A DNA stretch of 64,000 bases from Desulfurivibrio sp044068625 (GCF_044068625.1 NZ_JBIPKH010000011.1:1-64000), one strand, 5' to 3'; positions 25,681-35,248 are shown, numbered from the stretch's first letter. Numbers and translations are program-made. The notes: generated by a model from the letters alone, not told the origin.

Positions 25681-28600
25681 CTAGAGGGGGAGGATCTGCA
25701 TCTCTTTTTTGGTGGGGTGGGAGCCGCGTAGAACCAGGCCCTTGCGGCCATCCAGGCTGATGAAATCGCCGAAGTTGATCTCGGTGCCGTTGATTTCGCA
25801 ACGCTCCTCGTTTTCATAAACCTTGAGGCTGGAGCAGCCCACCACGCAGGTTTTTTCCAGCCGGGTGGCCACCACCGCCGCGTGGGAGGTCTGGCCGCCC
25901 CGGGCGGTGAGCAGGCCGTCGGCCACCGCGATCTCCTTGATATCTTCCGGCACCGTGTCCTGGCGGACCAGAATGAGGGTGGCCTCGGGGTCTTCCCGGC
26001 GCATCCGCTGGATGTTGTCGCCGTTGAATACCGCCCGGCCGGATAGGGCGCTGCCGCTGACCCCGACCCCGTGGGCCAGCAGCGCCGCATCGGCGCCGGC
26101 GTGGTCGGCAAAGATAAAGAAACTCTCCTTCTTTTTGATGGTGATCATGTCCCGGGTCTGCAGCAGGTAGAGATCTTCGGCCTCGGGACCCTCGAAGGTG
26201 AACTCGAGCTCCTGGGCGTTCCAGCGCTTTTCATAGACCAGGTTGCGGCAGATTGCCAAAAGCCGCTCATAGACCTTGGGAAAGCGGCGCTCCAGGGTGT
26301 TTTCCGGGGACCGGCCGTCCAGTTCGGCCTGTTCCACCGAGATCGGTTCGGTGGTGACCAGGCCGCTGACGATATCCTCCCCCTGGTCCCCCACCGCGTA
26401 ATCGCCCCAGAGGGCCACCCGGCTCACCTTGCGGTAGGGATGGGCGGTGAACACCACCCCGCTGCCCGACCGGGCCCCGATATTGCCGAAAACCATGGTC
26501 TGCACGATCACCGCCGTGCCCCAGTCGTCGGAGATATCCATGATGGCTCGATAGTCCTGACTTTTGGGGGTATCCCAGGAAGCCATCACCATCTCCACCG
26601 CTCCGGTCAACTGCAGCCAGGGATCGTCGGGGATGCCGATCCCGCGGCCCCGGATGGTTTTTTGATATTCCAGAGCCAGCTCCCGGATCTGCTCGGGGGA
26701 GAAATCACGTTTATACTTCACCCCATAACGGGCCTTGGCCGCGTCCATCAGCTCCTGGAAACACTCCCGCTCCGCCCCCCGGCCCATGGCCCAGGACTGG
26801 AGAAAGCGGCGGAAGTTGTCCCAGGCCAGGAACTCCTTGCCCGCCTGTTCGGCGAACTCGGTGACGATATCCTCGTTGAGCCCCACGTTATGGATGGTGG
26901 ACATCATTCCCGGCATGGAGATCGCCGCCCCGCTGCGTACCGAGAGGAGCAGGGGGGCGGCCGGATCTCCGAAGCGGCGGCCGGTCTGCTCCTCCACCCG
27001 GTTGAGGGCCAGGCGCAGCCGGGCCATGAAATCGTCCCGGCATTTGTTGAATTCCCGGATCACCGGCCAGCAACGGAAAACCTCGGTGGTGATGGTAAAC
27101 CCCGGCGGCACCGGCTTGCCCTGGATGGCCAGCAGGGTGAGGTTGTAGCCTTTGTTGCCCAGCAAAATCAGGTTGGCGTTGCGGCTGTGGCGGGGATTGA
27201 GCGGGGTGACCGCCCGCTCGGGGTTGTAGGTCATCAGCAGGTCGAGATTACCCTCGTCCAGCACCTCTTTCTGGGCTTCCAGGGTCTGGTAGATCCGGGT
27301 GATGAAGTTGTCCAGATGCTGGAGACCGAAGGTGCCGGCGATCAGGTCGCGCATAAAGCTTTCCGAAAGCCGGTTGATATTGCCGCCGGGATCATCCTCC
27401 TGCCAGAGGTAACGGTATTTGGGCAGCAGGTTGGGTTGGCCGATCTGGGGGATGATGATGCTCAGGTTGTTCTCGTGGAGGTTGGTGTAATAGGTGTAGA
27501 TCACATCCTTGACCCCCTCGGAGAGGCCGCGGAAGATATCGAGGAACTGGGTATAGGAAAAACGTTTGATCCCCAGGGAGTTACTGAGCAGCGACATATG
27601 GGAGGAGAGTTTGCGGCTGCTGATTCCGTCGATCTTCAGGGCCCGCAGATAGAGGCGCAGGCATTTGATGATCCTAATGAAGGTGGCCTTGGTGATGATG
27701 GTCAGGTTGACCGTGTCCGGCAGTTTTTCCAGGTAGGTGTTGGCCAGGTTCTCCAGGCGGAAGGTGAGGCTCAGGGCATCGAATTTGCGCTCCTGGTAGC
27801 GGCCGTAAATCGAGGGGATATCCACCGCGATATGGCGTTTGTGGTAGATGCTCTCCTGGGCCGGAAAGCGCTCCGGGCTCAGGATGATCTCCCTGAGCTG
27901 CTCCAGGTGATCGAGCATGGCGCTGAGGCACTCGAAGGTGTCGCAGATCTCCAGATCGGCCAGCAACTGCTCCATCTCGGGAAAGCCGCCGGCCGCCGCC
28001 TGTTTCAGGTGCTGGCGCAACTCCTCGGTGCCCAGGTTGTATTTCTGGTGGCAGAGCCGGTACATCCGAACCAGCAGATCGAAGCGGCGCCGCTCTCCGG
28101 GGGGAATATCCTCCTGTTGCGCCAGGTAGTGGCGACGCTGGGTGAAGTCCCAGTTGAGCAGGTCGGTGACCTGGCGGATATGGTTCAGGCCCCAGATCCG
28201 GGTGGTCAGACGATGCAGATCATCGACAAACTCCCCCTCCGGGCTGATCTGCGCCAAAACCTCCTCGGGCAGGTAGGGAGCCAGCCCCCGCCGGTCGCGG
28301 TCCCGCCAGAAGAGGATGATCGCCTCGATAAAATCGACGATCAGGTTGCTCGATTCCACATGGCTCTGTTTGCGGAGGAAATGGATCAGTTTGTCGCGGC
28401 GCTGGTGAATCTCATCCAGTTCGGTGGAGACCTCGCGCAACTGACCCTCGGCCCCGATGTCGTTGAAGAAAACCGGCACCAGCTTGGCGAACTGGGTGAC
28501 CAGGTTATAGACCGGCTCGATGGGCTGGTTGAGCAGCTCGGTGATATCGCGCTGAAAAAGGTCGGTGTCCTTGAGGCAGGTGCCGGAGAGTTTGAGGTTG

Positions 28601-29928
28601 ATAATCAGGGCCGAAAAGAGGGTGGAACACCATTTGGGCTCCTGGCCCACCAGGTTGAGCCAGACCCGGATGTTGGCCAGGTGGGCGGGGTTGGCCAAGG
28701 GCTGCCAATCCTCGCCGATACCGGTGACATTGGCGTACTGGAAGCCGAAGCGCACCGTCTCCCAGAGGAAGGTTTCCACCAGCCGGGAGTTGCCCCGGCG
28801 GAACACCTCGGAGCCGATCACCTGGATGCACTGCAGGGAGGTGTGGGGATAGCGCCGGACATTGCTCTTGAGCAGGGCCAGGGTGGTCAGCAGGAAGCGT
28901 TCGATCTCTTCAAAGGATTGGCGGCGGATCAGCTGCACCAGGCTGCGGTTGATCTCCCGCAGGGTCTCTTCATGGATCAGGGCCAGGCCGCCGGTGTCCA
29001 TGATCCGGAAGAGGAAAAGCATCTTGCGGTTTTCCGAGAAGCGATCCGCCGATTCCTCTCCGGCCAGCCGGTCGGGGATATCCTTGTAGAGCCGGACAAT
29101 GTCCAGGTGATCCGGCAACTCCAGCAGGCGGTTTATGGCGTTTGCCTGGCGCTCGGGATCGATCTCTTCCGCCACCCGCAGATGTTGGGCCAGGCGGGCG
29201 TGGGAGATCTCCTGAAAGAGGGGTCCGGCCTGCCAGCCCCGGCAGAGGGCTTCACACTCGGAGGTGAACCAGGGTTGGGGATCTTCCTCGCCCAGCCAGT
29301 AGTGGTAGTTGAGCAGCAAAATCTGCCGCAGCAGCCGGGCCATGGCGGGCAGGTCGCAGAGTCCCTCCTGATCGTCGGCAGCCGGGGTTTGACATTTGGC
29401 GGCCAGGCGGGCGGCGATTTTTTTAAGGGAGTGCTGGCCCTGAACCAGCAACATCAGCAGCGGCGGTTCCAGGGCGGCCAGCTGGTTGCAGCAGTGGCCC
29501 AGGGTATGTCGATAGGCCGCCAGCTCCTCGGGCTTGAGGACCAGGACCAGCTTTTCCAGCAGGGCCAGCAGGGCTTCGGCGGCCTGGGCGGCCAAAAGTT
29601 CATTTTTGCCGGTTTCCCGCAGGGCCAGCAAGGGGATTTCGCATAACAGGCGGCAGGCCTCGGGGCCCTGGGGATGACGGCGGTAGTGGTCCAGATGCTT
29701 GAGGGCAAAGGAGCGGTAACGGGGCAGGATCAGGCGCCAGTTGCGGAAGGGGTGGCAGATGTCGTAGAGCAGCTCCTCCAGGGTGTCGTGGATCCCTTTG
29801 TAGTCAGCCACCACCTCCAGCAGCAGCTTCCAGGTCGGGTCCAGCTCGACGCAGGCCACCGCGGTTTCCCGCAGATTGGCCCGCAGGGCATCGGAGTCGA
29901 TGGCCGGCTTGCAGACTTTATCCACCAC
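25681..29928 (-). CDS. Large PEP/pyruvate phosphate dikinase-like protein with long N-terminal extension
   Basis: 1415 aa from GTG 29928 (AAGGA upstream). The first 900 residues are helical and unlike any domain I recognise. From about 912 comes a PPDK/PEP-synthase ATP-grasp domain (LLGNKGYNLTLLAIQGKPVP, SVRSGAAISMPGMM). It is followed by the swivelling phospho-histidine domain GGQTSHAAVVATRLEKTCVV, with the catalytic His near 1347. The C-terminal PEP/pyruvate TIM barrel is missing: the protein ends about 70 residues after the His. So it could phosphorylate itself from ATP but needs another partner or substrate to finish a reaction. It lies 51 nt upstream of gap in transcription order, suggesting a role at the PEP/triose-phosphate level. 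Confidence 0.78.
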   Translation of the reverse strand: MVDKVCKPAIDSDALRANLRETAVACVELDPTWKLLLEVVADYKGIHDTLEELLYDICHPFRNWRLILPRYRSFALKHLDHYRRHPQGPEACRLLCEIPLLALRETGKNELLAAQAAEALLALLEKLVLVLKPEELAAYRHTLGHCCNQLAALEPPLLMLLVQGQHSLKKIAARLAAKCQTPAADDQEGLCDLPAMARLLRQILLLNYHYWLGEEDPQPWFTSECEALCRGWQAGPLFQEISHARLAQHLRVAEEIDPERQANAINRLLELPDHLDIVRLYKDIPDRLAGEESADRFSENRKMLFLFRIMDTGGLALIHEETLREINRSLVQLIRRQSFEEIERFLLTTLALLKSNVRRYPHTSLQCIQVIGSEVFRRGNSRLVETFLWETVRFGFQYANVTGIGEDWQPLANPAHLANIRVWLNLVGQEPKWCSTLFSALIINLKLSGTCLKDTDLFQRDITELLNQPIEPVYNLVTQFAKLVPVFFNDIGAEGQLREVSTELDEIHQRRDKLIHFLRKQSHVESSNLIVDFIEAIILFWRDRDRRGLAPYLPEEVLAQISPEGEFVDDLHRLTTRIWGLNHIRQVTDLLNWDFTQRRHYLAQQEDIPPGERRRFDLLVRMYRLCHQKYNLGTEELRQHLKQAAAGGFPEMEQLLADLEICDTFECLSAMLDHLEQLREIILSPERFPAQESIYHKRHIAVDIPSIYGRYQERKFDALSLTFRLENLANTYLEKLPDTVNLTIITKATFIRIIKCLRLYLRALKIDGISSRKLSSHMSLLSNSLGIKRFSYTQFLDIFRGLSEGVKDVIYTYYTNLHENNLSIIIPQIGQPNLLPKYRYLWQEDDPGGNINRLSESFMRDLIAGTFGLQHLDNFITRIYQTLEAQKEVLDEGNLDLLMTYNPERAVTPLNPRHSRNANLILLGNKGYNLTLLAIQGKPVPPGFTITTEVFRCWPVIREFNKCRDDFMARLRLALNRVEEQTGRRFGDPAAPLLLSVRSGAAISMPGMMSTIHNVGLNEDIVTEFAEQAGKEFLAWDNFRRFLQSWAMGRGAERECFQELMDAAKARYGVKYKRDFSPEQIRELALEYQKTIRGRGIGIPDDPWLQLTGAVEMVMASWDTPKSQDYRAIMDISDDWGTAVIVQTMVFGNIGARSGSGVVFTAHPYRKVSRVALWGDYAVGDQGEDIVSGLVTTEPISVEQAELDGRSPENTLERRFPKVYERLLAICRNLVYEKRWNAQELEFTFEGPEAEDLYLLQTRDMITIKKKESFFIFADHAGADAALLAHGVGVSGSALSGRAVFNGDNIQRMRREDPEATLILVRQDTVPEDIKEIAVADGLLTARGGQTSHAAVVATRLEKTCVVGCSSLKVYENEERCEINGTEINFGDFISLDGRKGLVLRGSHPTKKEMQILPL

Positions 29929-29979
29929 GTTTTTCCTTATCCGTAATTGGTTTCCTCTGGCAAGGAGCGGAATGGCACC

Positions 29980-30984
29980 TTACAGGGTTTTATGCTGTTC
30001 CATATGGAGGATCAGGTCCAGCACCCGGTTGGAGTAGCCCCATTCGTTGTCGTACCAGCTCAGGATCTTCACCGTCGAGCCGATCACCTTGGTGGAGAGG
30101 GCGTCCACCACCGAGGAGTGGGGGTTGCCCTGGTAGTCGATGGAAACCAGCGGTTCTTCCGAGTAGCCGAGATAGCGCCCCGCCGCCGCCGCCAGGGCCT
30201 GGTTGACCTCCGGCACCGTGGTTTCCCGCTCCAGCTCCATCACCACATCCACCAGGGAGACGTTGGGGGTGGGCACCCGTACCGCCAGGCCGTCGAACTT
30301 GCCTTTCAGTTCCGGCAGCACCAGGGCGACGGCGGCGGCGGCCCCGGTTTTGGTGGGGATCATGGAGAGGGCGGCGGCCCGGGCCCGGCGCAGGTCGCTG
30401 TGGGGAAAATCGAGGAGCGACTGGTCGTTGGTGTAGGCATGGACCGTGGTCATCAACCCGCTTTTGATCCCGAAGCGCTCCATGATCACCTTGGCCACCG
30501 GGGCCAGGCAGTTGGTGGTACAGGAGGCGTTGGAGACGACATGGTCGCTGGTGGGATCGTACTCCTCTTCGTTGACCCCCATGACGATGGTTTTGACCGC
30601 CCCCTTGGCCGGGGCCGAGATCACCACCTTTTTGGCTCCGGCATCGAGGTGGGCCTGGGCCTTCTCGGCGGAGGTGAACAATCCGGTTGACTCGATCACA
30701 TAGTCCACCCCCAGCTCTCCCCAGGGGATCTCGGCGGGATCACGCTGGCTGAAGACCTTCACCGCCCGGCCATCCACCGTGATCTCCCCCTCGCCGGCCT
30801 TGACCTCCCGGCCGTAAATTCCCATCACCGAATCATATTTCAGCAGATGGGCCAGGGTGGGGGGCGGGGTGAGGTCGTTGACCGCCACAATTTCGATCTG
30901 GTCAAACAGGGGATCGGTGTCCACCGCCCGGAAGATGCTGCGGCCGATCCGGCCGAATCCGTTGATTCCGACACGTACGCTCAT
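29980..30984 (-). CDS. gap: Glyceraldehyde-3-phosphate dehydrogenase, type I
   Basis: 334 aa, standard length. Oxidises glyceraldehyde-3-phosphate to 1,3-bisphosphoglycerate with NAD(P)+. The Rossmann start VRVGINGFGRIGRSIFRA and the active-site Cys155 in SNASCTTNCLAP are intact, with the C-terminal SWYDNEWGYSNRVLD. TAAGGAGG stands 6 nt before ATG 30984. A near-perfect 8-bp inverted repeat lies directly upstream. It follows glgA by 81 nt and precedes the PPDK-like gene by 51 nt, all on the minus strand. Confidence 0.96.
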   Translation of the reverse strand: MSVRVGINGFGRIGRSIFRAVDTDPLFDQIEIVAVNDLTPPPTLAHLLKYDSVMGIYGREVKAGEGEITVDGRAVKVFSQRDPAEIPWGELGVDYVIESTGLFTSAEKAQAHLDAGAKKVVISAPAKGAVKTIVMGVNEEEYDPTSDHVVSNASCTTNCLAPVAKVIMERFGIKSGLMTTVHAYTNDQSLLDFPHSDLRRARAAALSMIPTKTGAAAAVALVLPELKGKFDGLAVRVPTPNVSLVDVVMELERETTVPEVNQALAAAAGRYLGYSEEPLVSIDYQGNPHSSVVDALSTKVIGSTVKILSWYDNEWGYSNRVLDLILHMEQHKTL

Positions 30985-30996
30985 GGTAAACCTCCT

Positions 30997-31020
30997 TACT
31001 GATCTTGTTTTAGGTCAGTA
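30997..31020 (-). promoter_or_regulatory. Inverted repeat just upstream of the gap ribosome site
   Basis: TACTGATC (30997-31004) and GGTCAGTA (31013-31020) form an 8-bp stem with one G-T wobble and an 8-nt AT-rich loop, ending next to the AAGGAGG of gap. It could be an operator or a leader hairpin that affects translation. Confidence 0.35.
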
Positions 31021-31065
31021 TTTGCTTGTTGTCTGGTAATCGTCGCCGTGGAAGCCGGCCCCCGG

Positions 31066-32718
31066 TCAGGGCTGCCGGTAGAGTTCCAGGTATTGCCGCA
31101 TCACCTTTTGCCAGGTGTAGTGCTCCTGGATATGCTGGACCGCTGCCTGACGCATGTCAAGCATCTTTTCCGGCTCCTGGCGGAAAAGGGCCAGGGCCCG
31201 CTGCATGGCCCCCATCAGGGCGGCAGACTTATGTTCGCGGTAAGCCAGGCCGGTGACTCCGTCCACCACCTTGACCAGCCCGCCCACCTGGTGAACCACC
31301 GGCAGGTTGCCGAAGAGCTGGGCGATGTAGTCGGTGAGCCCGCAGGGTTCATACTGGGAGGGGATCAGGAAAAAATCTCCCGCCGCGTAGAGCAGGTTGG
31401 CGACCTGGGAATCATAGCCTTGCATGAAACAGAGCCGCCCCCGGTTGCTTTCGGCCTCGGCCAGGCGGATCAGGGCCTGCTCGCTGCCCTTGTCGCCGGA
31501 GCCCAGGATCAGCATCTGAAAGCCGTGATCCAGGGGCAAGAGGGTTTCCAGGGCCCCGAGCAGCTTGTCCATCCCCTTTTGGGCGGTGAGGCGACCGACA
31601 AAGGTGAAGAGCGGGGGGTGATCGGCGGCGCTTTGCCCTTCCGGTGGAGTCAGGGATCCATGCAGCCGCAGGTGGGGCCAGCGGGCTTCGGCCAGGGCGG
31701 CCAGCAGCTCCCGGCGGCAAAGCTCCTTGCCGGCAAAATCCCGCCGGCCCGGGGAAAAGGCGGCGGGTAGCCCAACTTTTGTCGGCTCCTGGGGGTTGAA
31801 GTCCTCGGGGTTGATCCCGTTGGTGATCCCCGTGAGGTTTACCCCCCGGCCCAACAGGCGGTGGCCCAGCCAGCCGGTGAGGGCGTCGGCCTCGGTTTCC
31901 CGCAGCTCCCGGGCGTAGTTTTCACTCACCGTGTTGAGCGGGGCGTAGCCGGCCGCGGCCAGCAGGGGATCGAATTTGCCCTCCAGAAGGTTGTCGCGGA
32001 TCACCCGGGGGGGCAGGCCGGTGATCGCCTCGGCAAAGGGCAGATCCCCCACCTCCTGATGGTAGCCGATGCCGGCGTTGTGGACGGTGACCACCGCGCG
32101 GGTCTGGCTGAAATAGTGCTGAAAGCCCTCGATCTCCCGGATCATGGCCGGCAGCAGGGCGGTGTGGCCGTCGTGGCAGTGGATCACCTCCGGCCGGGCC
32201 TGGAGGTGGATCATCAGGGCCAGGGCCGCCTTCTGCAGCAGGACGTTCATCGCGAAATAATCGAAATGACCGCTGCCCCGGTGGTGATGGGGGTTGAGGG
32301 CCTCCTCGGCCGCGGTGTAGGTGTAAACTCCCAGCTTCTCCTGATAGCGTTGGGCGTCCAGCAGATAGAGGGAAAGGCCGCCGCCCCGGGGGGAGGGGGT
32401 CGCGGTCGGCCGCCACTCCCGCTTTCTGCTCCGGGGGGCAGGCGGGGCCAGGTGGCGGGCATAAATCCGCACCAGTTCCCGCCGCTCCACCCCGGTATAG
32501 TTCATTCCCACCTCGAAATGGAGATTGGCGGGGACGAATCCGGCGGCCTCGGGCTCGATAAAGCCGTAGAGGGGCAGCACCACGCTGACCCGCCGCCCCG
32601 ACTCCGCCAGGGCTTCGGCCAGTTGACGCACCACATCCTTGACCCCGCCGGCCCCGGCCAGGCCGTCATACTCCCGGCTCAGCATCCAGATGTTGTTGAT
32701 CGTTTGGCTTGGCATCAT
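31066..32718 (-). CDS. glgA: Glycogen (starch) synthase, GT5 family
   Basis: 550 aa; adds glucose from ADP- or UDP-glucose to alpha-1,4-glucan. The N-terminal GT5 loop is LAGAGGVKDVVRQLAEAL in place of the common KTGGL-D. The donor domain shows FVGRLTAQKGMDKLLGAL and the catalytic acid region PSQYEPCGLTDYIAQLFGNL. A slightly divergent but complete enzyme. Two ATGs open it (32718 and 32715); the first is given. It starts 7 nt after aroC on the minus strand, so it is translated from the aroK-aroC transcript, an unusual pairing of aromatic and storage-carbohydrate genes. Confidence 0.9.
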   Translation of the reverse strand: MMPSQTINNIWMLSREYDGLAGAGGVKDVVRQLAEALAESGRRVSVVLPLYGFIEPEAAGFVPANLHFEVGMNYTGVERRELVRIYARHLAPPAPRSRKREWRPTATPSPRGGGLSLYLLDAQRYQEKLGVYTYTAAEEALNPHHHRGSGHFDYFAMNVLLQKAALALMIHLQARPEVIHCHDGHTALLPAMIREIEGFQHYFSQTRAVVTVHNAGIGYHQEVGDLPFAEAITGLPPRVIRDNLLEGKFDPLLAAAGYAPLNTVSENYARELRETEADALTGWLGHRLLGRGVNLTGITNGINPEDFNPQEPTKVGLPAAFSPGRRDFAGKELCRRELLAALAEARWPHLRLHGSLTPPEGQSAADHPPLFTFVGRLTAQKGMDKLLGALETLLPLDHGFQMLILGSGDKGSEQALIRLAEAESNRGRLCFMQGYDSQVANLLYAAGDFFLIPSQYEPCGLTDYIAQLFGNLPVVHQVGGLVKVVDGVTGLAYREHKSAALMGAMQRALALFRQEPEKMLDMRQAAVQHIQEHYTWQKVMRQYLELYRQP

Positions 32719-32725
32719 TCTTTTA

Positions 32726-33787
32726 TCAGTTCAGGCGCACCGTGGCCTGACGCAGGAGATGGTCGGCCAGCACCAGGGTCACCATGGCCTCGCAAACCGG
32801 GATGATCCTGGGAATTGCCGAAATATCGTGGCGGCCGCCGATTTTAATGGTTACCGGTTCATTGCGGAGATTGATGGTCCGCTGCTCCTGGGCGATGGAG
32901 GGAATCGGCTTGACCGCCACCCGGGCGATGATCTCGTCGCCGTTGGAGATCCCGGCCAGAATGCCGCCGGAGTTGTTGCCGCCAAAGCCGCCGGGTTCGA
33001 TGGGGTCGTTGTTTTGCGAACCGGTGAGGGCGGCGGCGGCGAAGCCGGCCCCGATCTCCACCCCCTTGACCGCGCCGATGGACATCAGGGCTCCGGCCAG
33101 TTCGGCGTCCAGCTTGTCGAATACCGGCTCACCCAGACCGGCCGGGCACCCCTGCACCGCGATCTCGACGATCCCCCCCAGGGTGTCGCCCTGGCGGCGG
33201 ACTTCGTCGATGCGGGCGATCATCCGGGCGGCGGCCTCATTATCGGGACAGAAGAGAGGGTTTTCTCCGATCTCCGCCAGGTTGCGTCGGCCAATGGTAA
33301 TTCCGCCCAGCATCACGGTGTAGGCGCAAACCTTGATCCCCCGCCGGGCCAGGAGCTTGCCGGCCACCGCTCCGGCGGCCACCCGGGCCGCGGTTTCCCG
33401 GGCCGAAGCCCGGCCGCCCCCCCGATGATCGCGGAGGCCGTATTTCTGCTGGTAGGTGATATCGCCATGGCCGGGGCGGTAGATATCCCGGAGATGGTCG
33501 TAGGACTTGCTGTGGGCGTCCTGGTTGAAGATCACCAGGCTGATGGGGGTGCCGGTGGTGCGGCCCTCGAAGATCCCCGAGAGGATCTCCACCCGGTCCG
33601 GCTCCTTGCGCGGGGTGGCGGCCGGGCCCCCCTGACCGGGCCGCCGCCGGTCCAGGCTGACCTGGATATCCGCCGCCGCCAGCTCCAGGCCGGGCGGGCA
33701 GCCGTCGATCACCACCCCCAGGCCGCTGCCGTGGGACTCTCCCCAGGTGGTGACCTGAAAGACTTTGCCGAAGGTGTTGCCTGCCAT
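32726..33787 (-). CDS. aroC: Chorismate synthase
   Basis: 353 aa, normal length. Converts EPSP to chorismate using reduced FMN. Family signatures seen: TWGESHGSGLGVVIDGCPPG near the N-terminus, the central RASARETAARVAAGAVA and the late FGGNNSGGILAGISNGDEI. All three conserved blocks are intact. It is placed 18 nt after aroK and 7 nt before glgA in the minus-strand operon aroK-aroC-glgA(-gap). Confidence 0.97.
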   Translation of the reverse strand: MAGNTFGKVFQVTTWGESHGSGLGVVIDGCPPGLELAAADIQVSLDRRRPGQGGPAATPRKEPDRVEILSGIFEGRTTGTPISLVIFNQDAHSKSYDHLRDIYRPGHGDITYQQKYGLRDHRGGGRASARETAARVAAGAVAGKLLARRGIKVCAYTVMLGGITIGRRNLAEIGENPLFCPDNEAAARMIARIDEVRRQGDTLGGIVEIAVQGCPAGLGEPVFDKLDAELAGALMSIGAVKGVEIGAGFAAAALTGSQNNDPIEPGGFGGNNSGGILAGISNGDEIIARVAVKPIPSIAQEQRTINLRNEPVTIKIGGRHDISAIPRIIPVCEAMVTLVLADHLLRQATVRLN

Positions 33788-33805
33788 TGTACTGTCCTAT
33801 TGATG

Positions 33806-34363
33806 TTACGAGCCCCGGGGGCCCCATTTTTCGCTGATCAACCCGGCGATGGTCGCCGGTTCCAGAGTGGTGGTGTCGATCTCCAGATCGGCGGTTTGGC
33901 GGTAGAGTTCCTGCCGCTGGGCCAGTACCTCATTAATCTCGGCCAGCAAGCCTTGATCGGTAAGGGCCGGTCGCTGCCGGGAGCTGACCGGATCGGCGCT
34001 GAGCCGGGCGGCGATGGTGGCGGGATCGGCCCGCAACCAGACCGTCAGGCTCTCTTGCTTCAAGGTCGGCCACACCTCCCGGTGCAGTACGGCTCCGCCC
34101 CCGGTGGCCACCACCAGTCGTCGGCGCGGGACCAGCTCCTGGAGCAGTTCCCGCTCCCGGGCGCGAAAATAATCCCAGCCTCGGGCGGCCACCAGCTCCC
34201 GAATCTCGCTGCCGGTTCGCTTGACGATCTCGGCGTCCAGGTCCAGGAACTCCCAGCCCAGTTTTTGGGCCAGCAAAACCCCCACCGAGGTTTTGCCGCA
34301 GGCCCGATAACCGATCAAAATAATTTTCTGGCGGTCGCTGGGGGCCGCGGTTTCCCTTTTCAT
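33806..34363 (-). CDS. aroK: Shikimate kinase
   Basis: 185 aa; phosphorylates shikimate with ATP. Walker A LIGYRACGKTSVG (about residues 16-28), the shikimate-binding DLDAEIVKRTG and the VVATGGGAVLHRE segment are present, with the LID arginine region SSRQRPALTD. First gene of the minus-strand aromatic unit, coupled to aroC. Divergent from the peroxiredoxin gene across a 164-bp gap. Confidence 0.94.
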   Translation of the reverse strand: MKRETAAPSDRQKIILIGYRACGKTSVGVLLAQKLGWEFLDLDAEIVKRTGSEIRELVAARGWDYFRARERELLQELVPRRRLVVATGGGAVLHREVWPTLKQESLTVWLRADPATIAARLSADPVSSRQRPALTDQGLLAEINEVLAQRQELYRQTADLEIDTTTLEPATIAGLISEKWGPRGS

Positions 34364-34450
34364 CCCCTGCTTCTACCATATGGCCCTTTAAAATAAAAAA
34401 GTTATCGCCCGCGAGCGAGGACAAAAAAAGCTTGCAAAATATTTTGAAGA

Positions 34451-34465
34451 TGATAACTTTTATCA
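34451..34465. promoter_or_regulatory. Dyad-symmetric operator candidate upstream of the peroxiredoxin gene
   Basis: TGATAA-CTT-TTATCA is a perfect 6-3-6 inverted repeat in an AT-rich patch 62 nt before the peroxiredoxin ATG. Its GATAA/TTATC halves resemble Fur/PerR-family boxes, which would fit peroxide control of this gene. The assignment to Fur/PerR is inference. Confidence 0.4.
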
Positions 34466-34527
34466 AAAATGAAGCCGGAGCTACCCGGGATTAATTAAAT
34501 TAAAGATGAATAAAGGAGTTAAAGACG

Positions 34528-35154
34528 ATGGAACACCATTACGATGATTGCTGTTGCGGTCCGCTCCAGGTCGGCCAGGAAGTTCCCGATTTTGAGCTGG
34601 AGATCTATGATCCGGTCCAGCACGATTTCGGCAAGATCTCTTTGACCGAGCTGAAAAAGCGTAACAAATGGACCATCCTGGTCTTCTATCCGGCCGACTT
34701 TACCTTTGTTTGCTCCACCGAGCTGGCCGACCTGGCCGAGGAGTATGACAATCTCACCGCCGCCGGGGCCGAAGTGATCACGGTCAGCACCGACACCGTT
34801 TATACCCATCTGGCCTGGAAGCGGGAGGAAAAGTTTCTGGAAAAGGCTAAATATCCCATGGGGGCCGACCGCAACGGCGAGGTGTCCCGGCTGTTCGGAG
34901 TGTACAACGAAGAGAGCGGGCTCGACCTGCGGGGTACCTTCATTATCAGCCCCGCCGGGGTGCTGGTGGCCTCGGAGGTCAATTTTTACAACGTCGGTCG
35001 CAACGCCAAGGAGCTGCTGCGCAAGCTCCAGGCCAGCGTGTACGTGGCCGCCCACCCCGATGAAGCCTGTCCGGCCCGCTGGGAACAGGGCGCCGGCACC
35101 CTCACCCCCGGCCCCAAGCTGGTGGGCAAGGTTTACGATGCCTTGAAGGGCTGA
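34528..35154 (+). CDS. Typical 2-Cys peroxiredoxin (AhpC/TSA family)
   Basis: 208 aa. Peroxidatic Cys62 sits in FYPADFTFVCSTELADL; a resolving Cys occurs near residue 179 in DEACPARW. The unusual N-terminus has three consecutive cysteines (DDCCCGPLQ, residues 8-10), which could bind metal or form extra disulfides. It detoxifies hydrogen peroxide and peroxynitrite, important for an anaerobe. AAAGGAG precedes ATG 34528. Regulated possibly by the dyad upstream; a hairpin series and terminator follow. No ahpF-like reductase is adjacent. Confidence 0.92.
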   Translation: MEHHYDDCCCGPLQVGQEVPDFELEIYDPVQHDFGKISLTELKKRNKWTILVFYPADFTFVCSTELADLAEEYDNLTAAGAEVITVSTDTVYTHLAWKREEKFLEKAKYPMGADRNGEVSRLFGVYNEESGLDLRGTFIISPAGVLVASEVNFYNVGRNAKELLRKLQASVYVAAHPDEACPARWEQGAGTLTPGPKLVGKVYDALKG

Positions 35155-35185
35155 TCGGCAGAGTTAAAATATTTTTTTGATCCCC

Positions 35186-35228
35186 TCCGATTTTAATCGG
35201 AACCTTTCAGGAGAGCCGCTGTCTCCTG
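35186..35228 (+). other. Two consecutive hairpins in the peroxiredoxin 3' region
   Basis: TCCGATT-TT-AATCGGA (35186-35201) and CAGGAGA-N7-TCTCCTG (35208-35228) are perfect inverted repeats, both before the terminator at 35249. They would stabilise the mRNA end or form part of a 3'-UTR-derived small RNA. Confidence 0.5.
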
Positions 35229-35248
35229 ATTACAAACATACCCTCCTG

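Noticed and set aside
26071..29646. 1191-aa open frame opposite the PPDK-like gene, and similar long frames opposite gyrA (12432-14132) and the EF-G-like gene (60986-63154)
   Set aside because: All lie wholly within well-supported genes on the other strand and have skewed composition (His, Gln, Gly, Asp rich), as expected for antisense frames.
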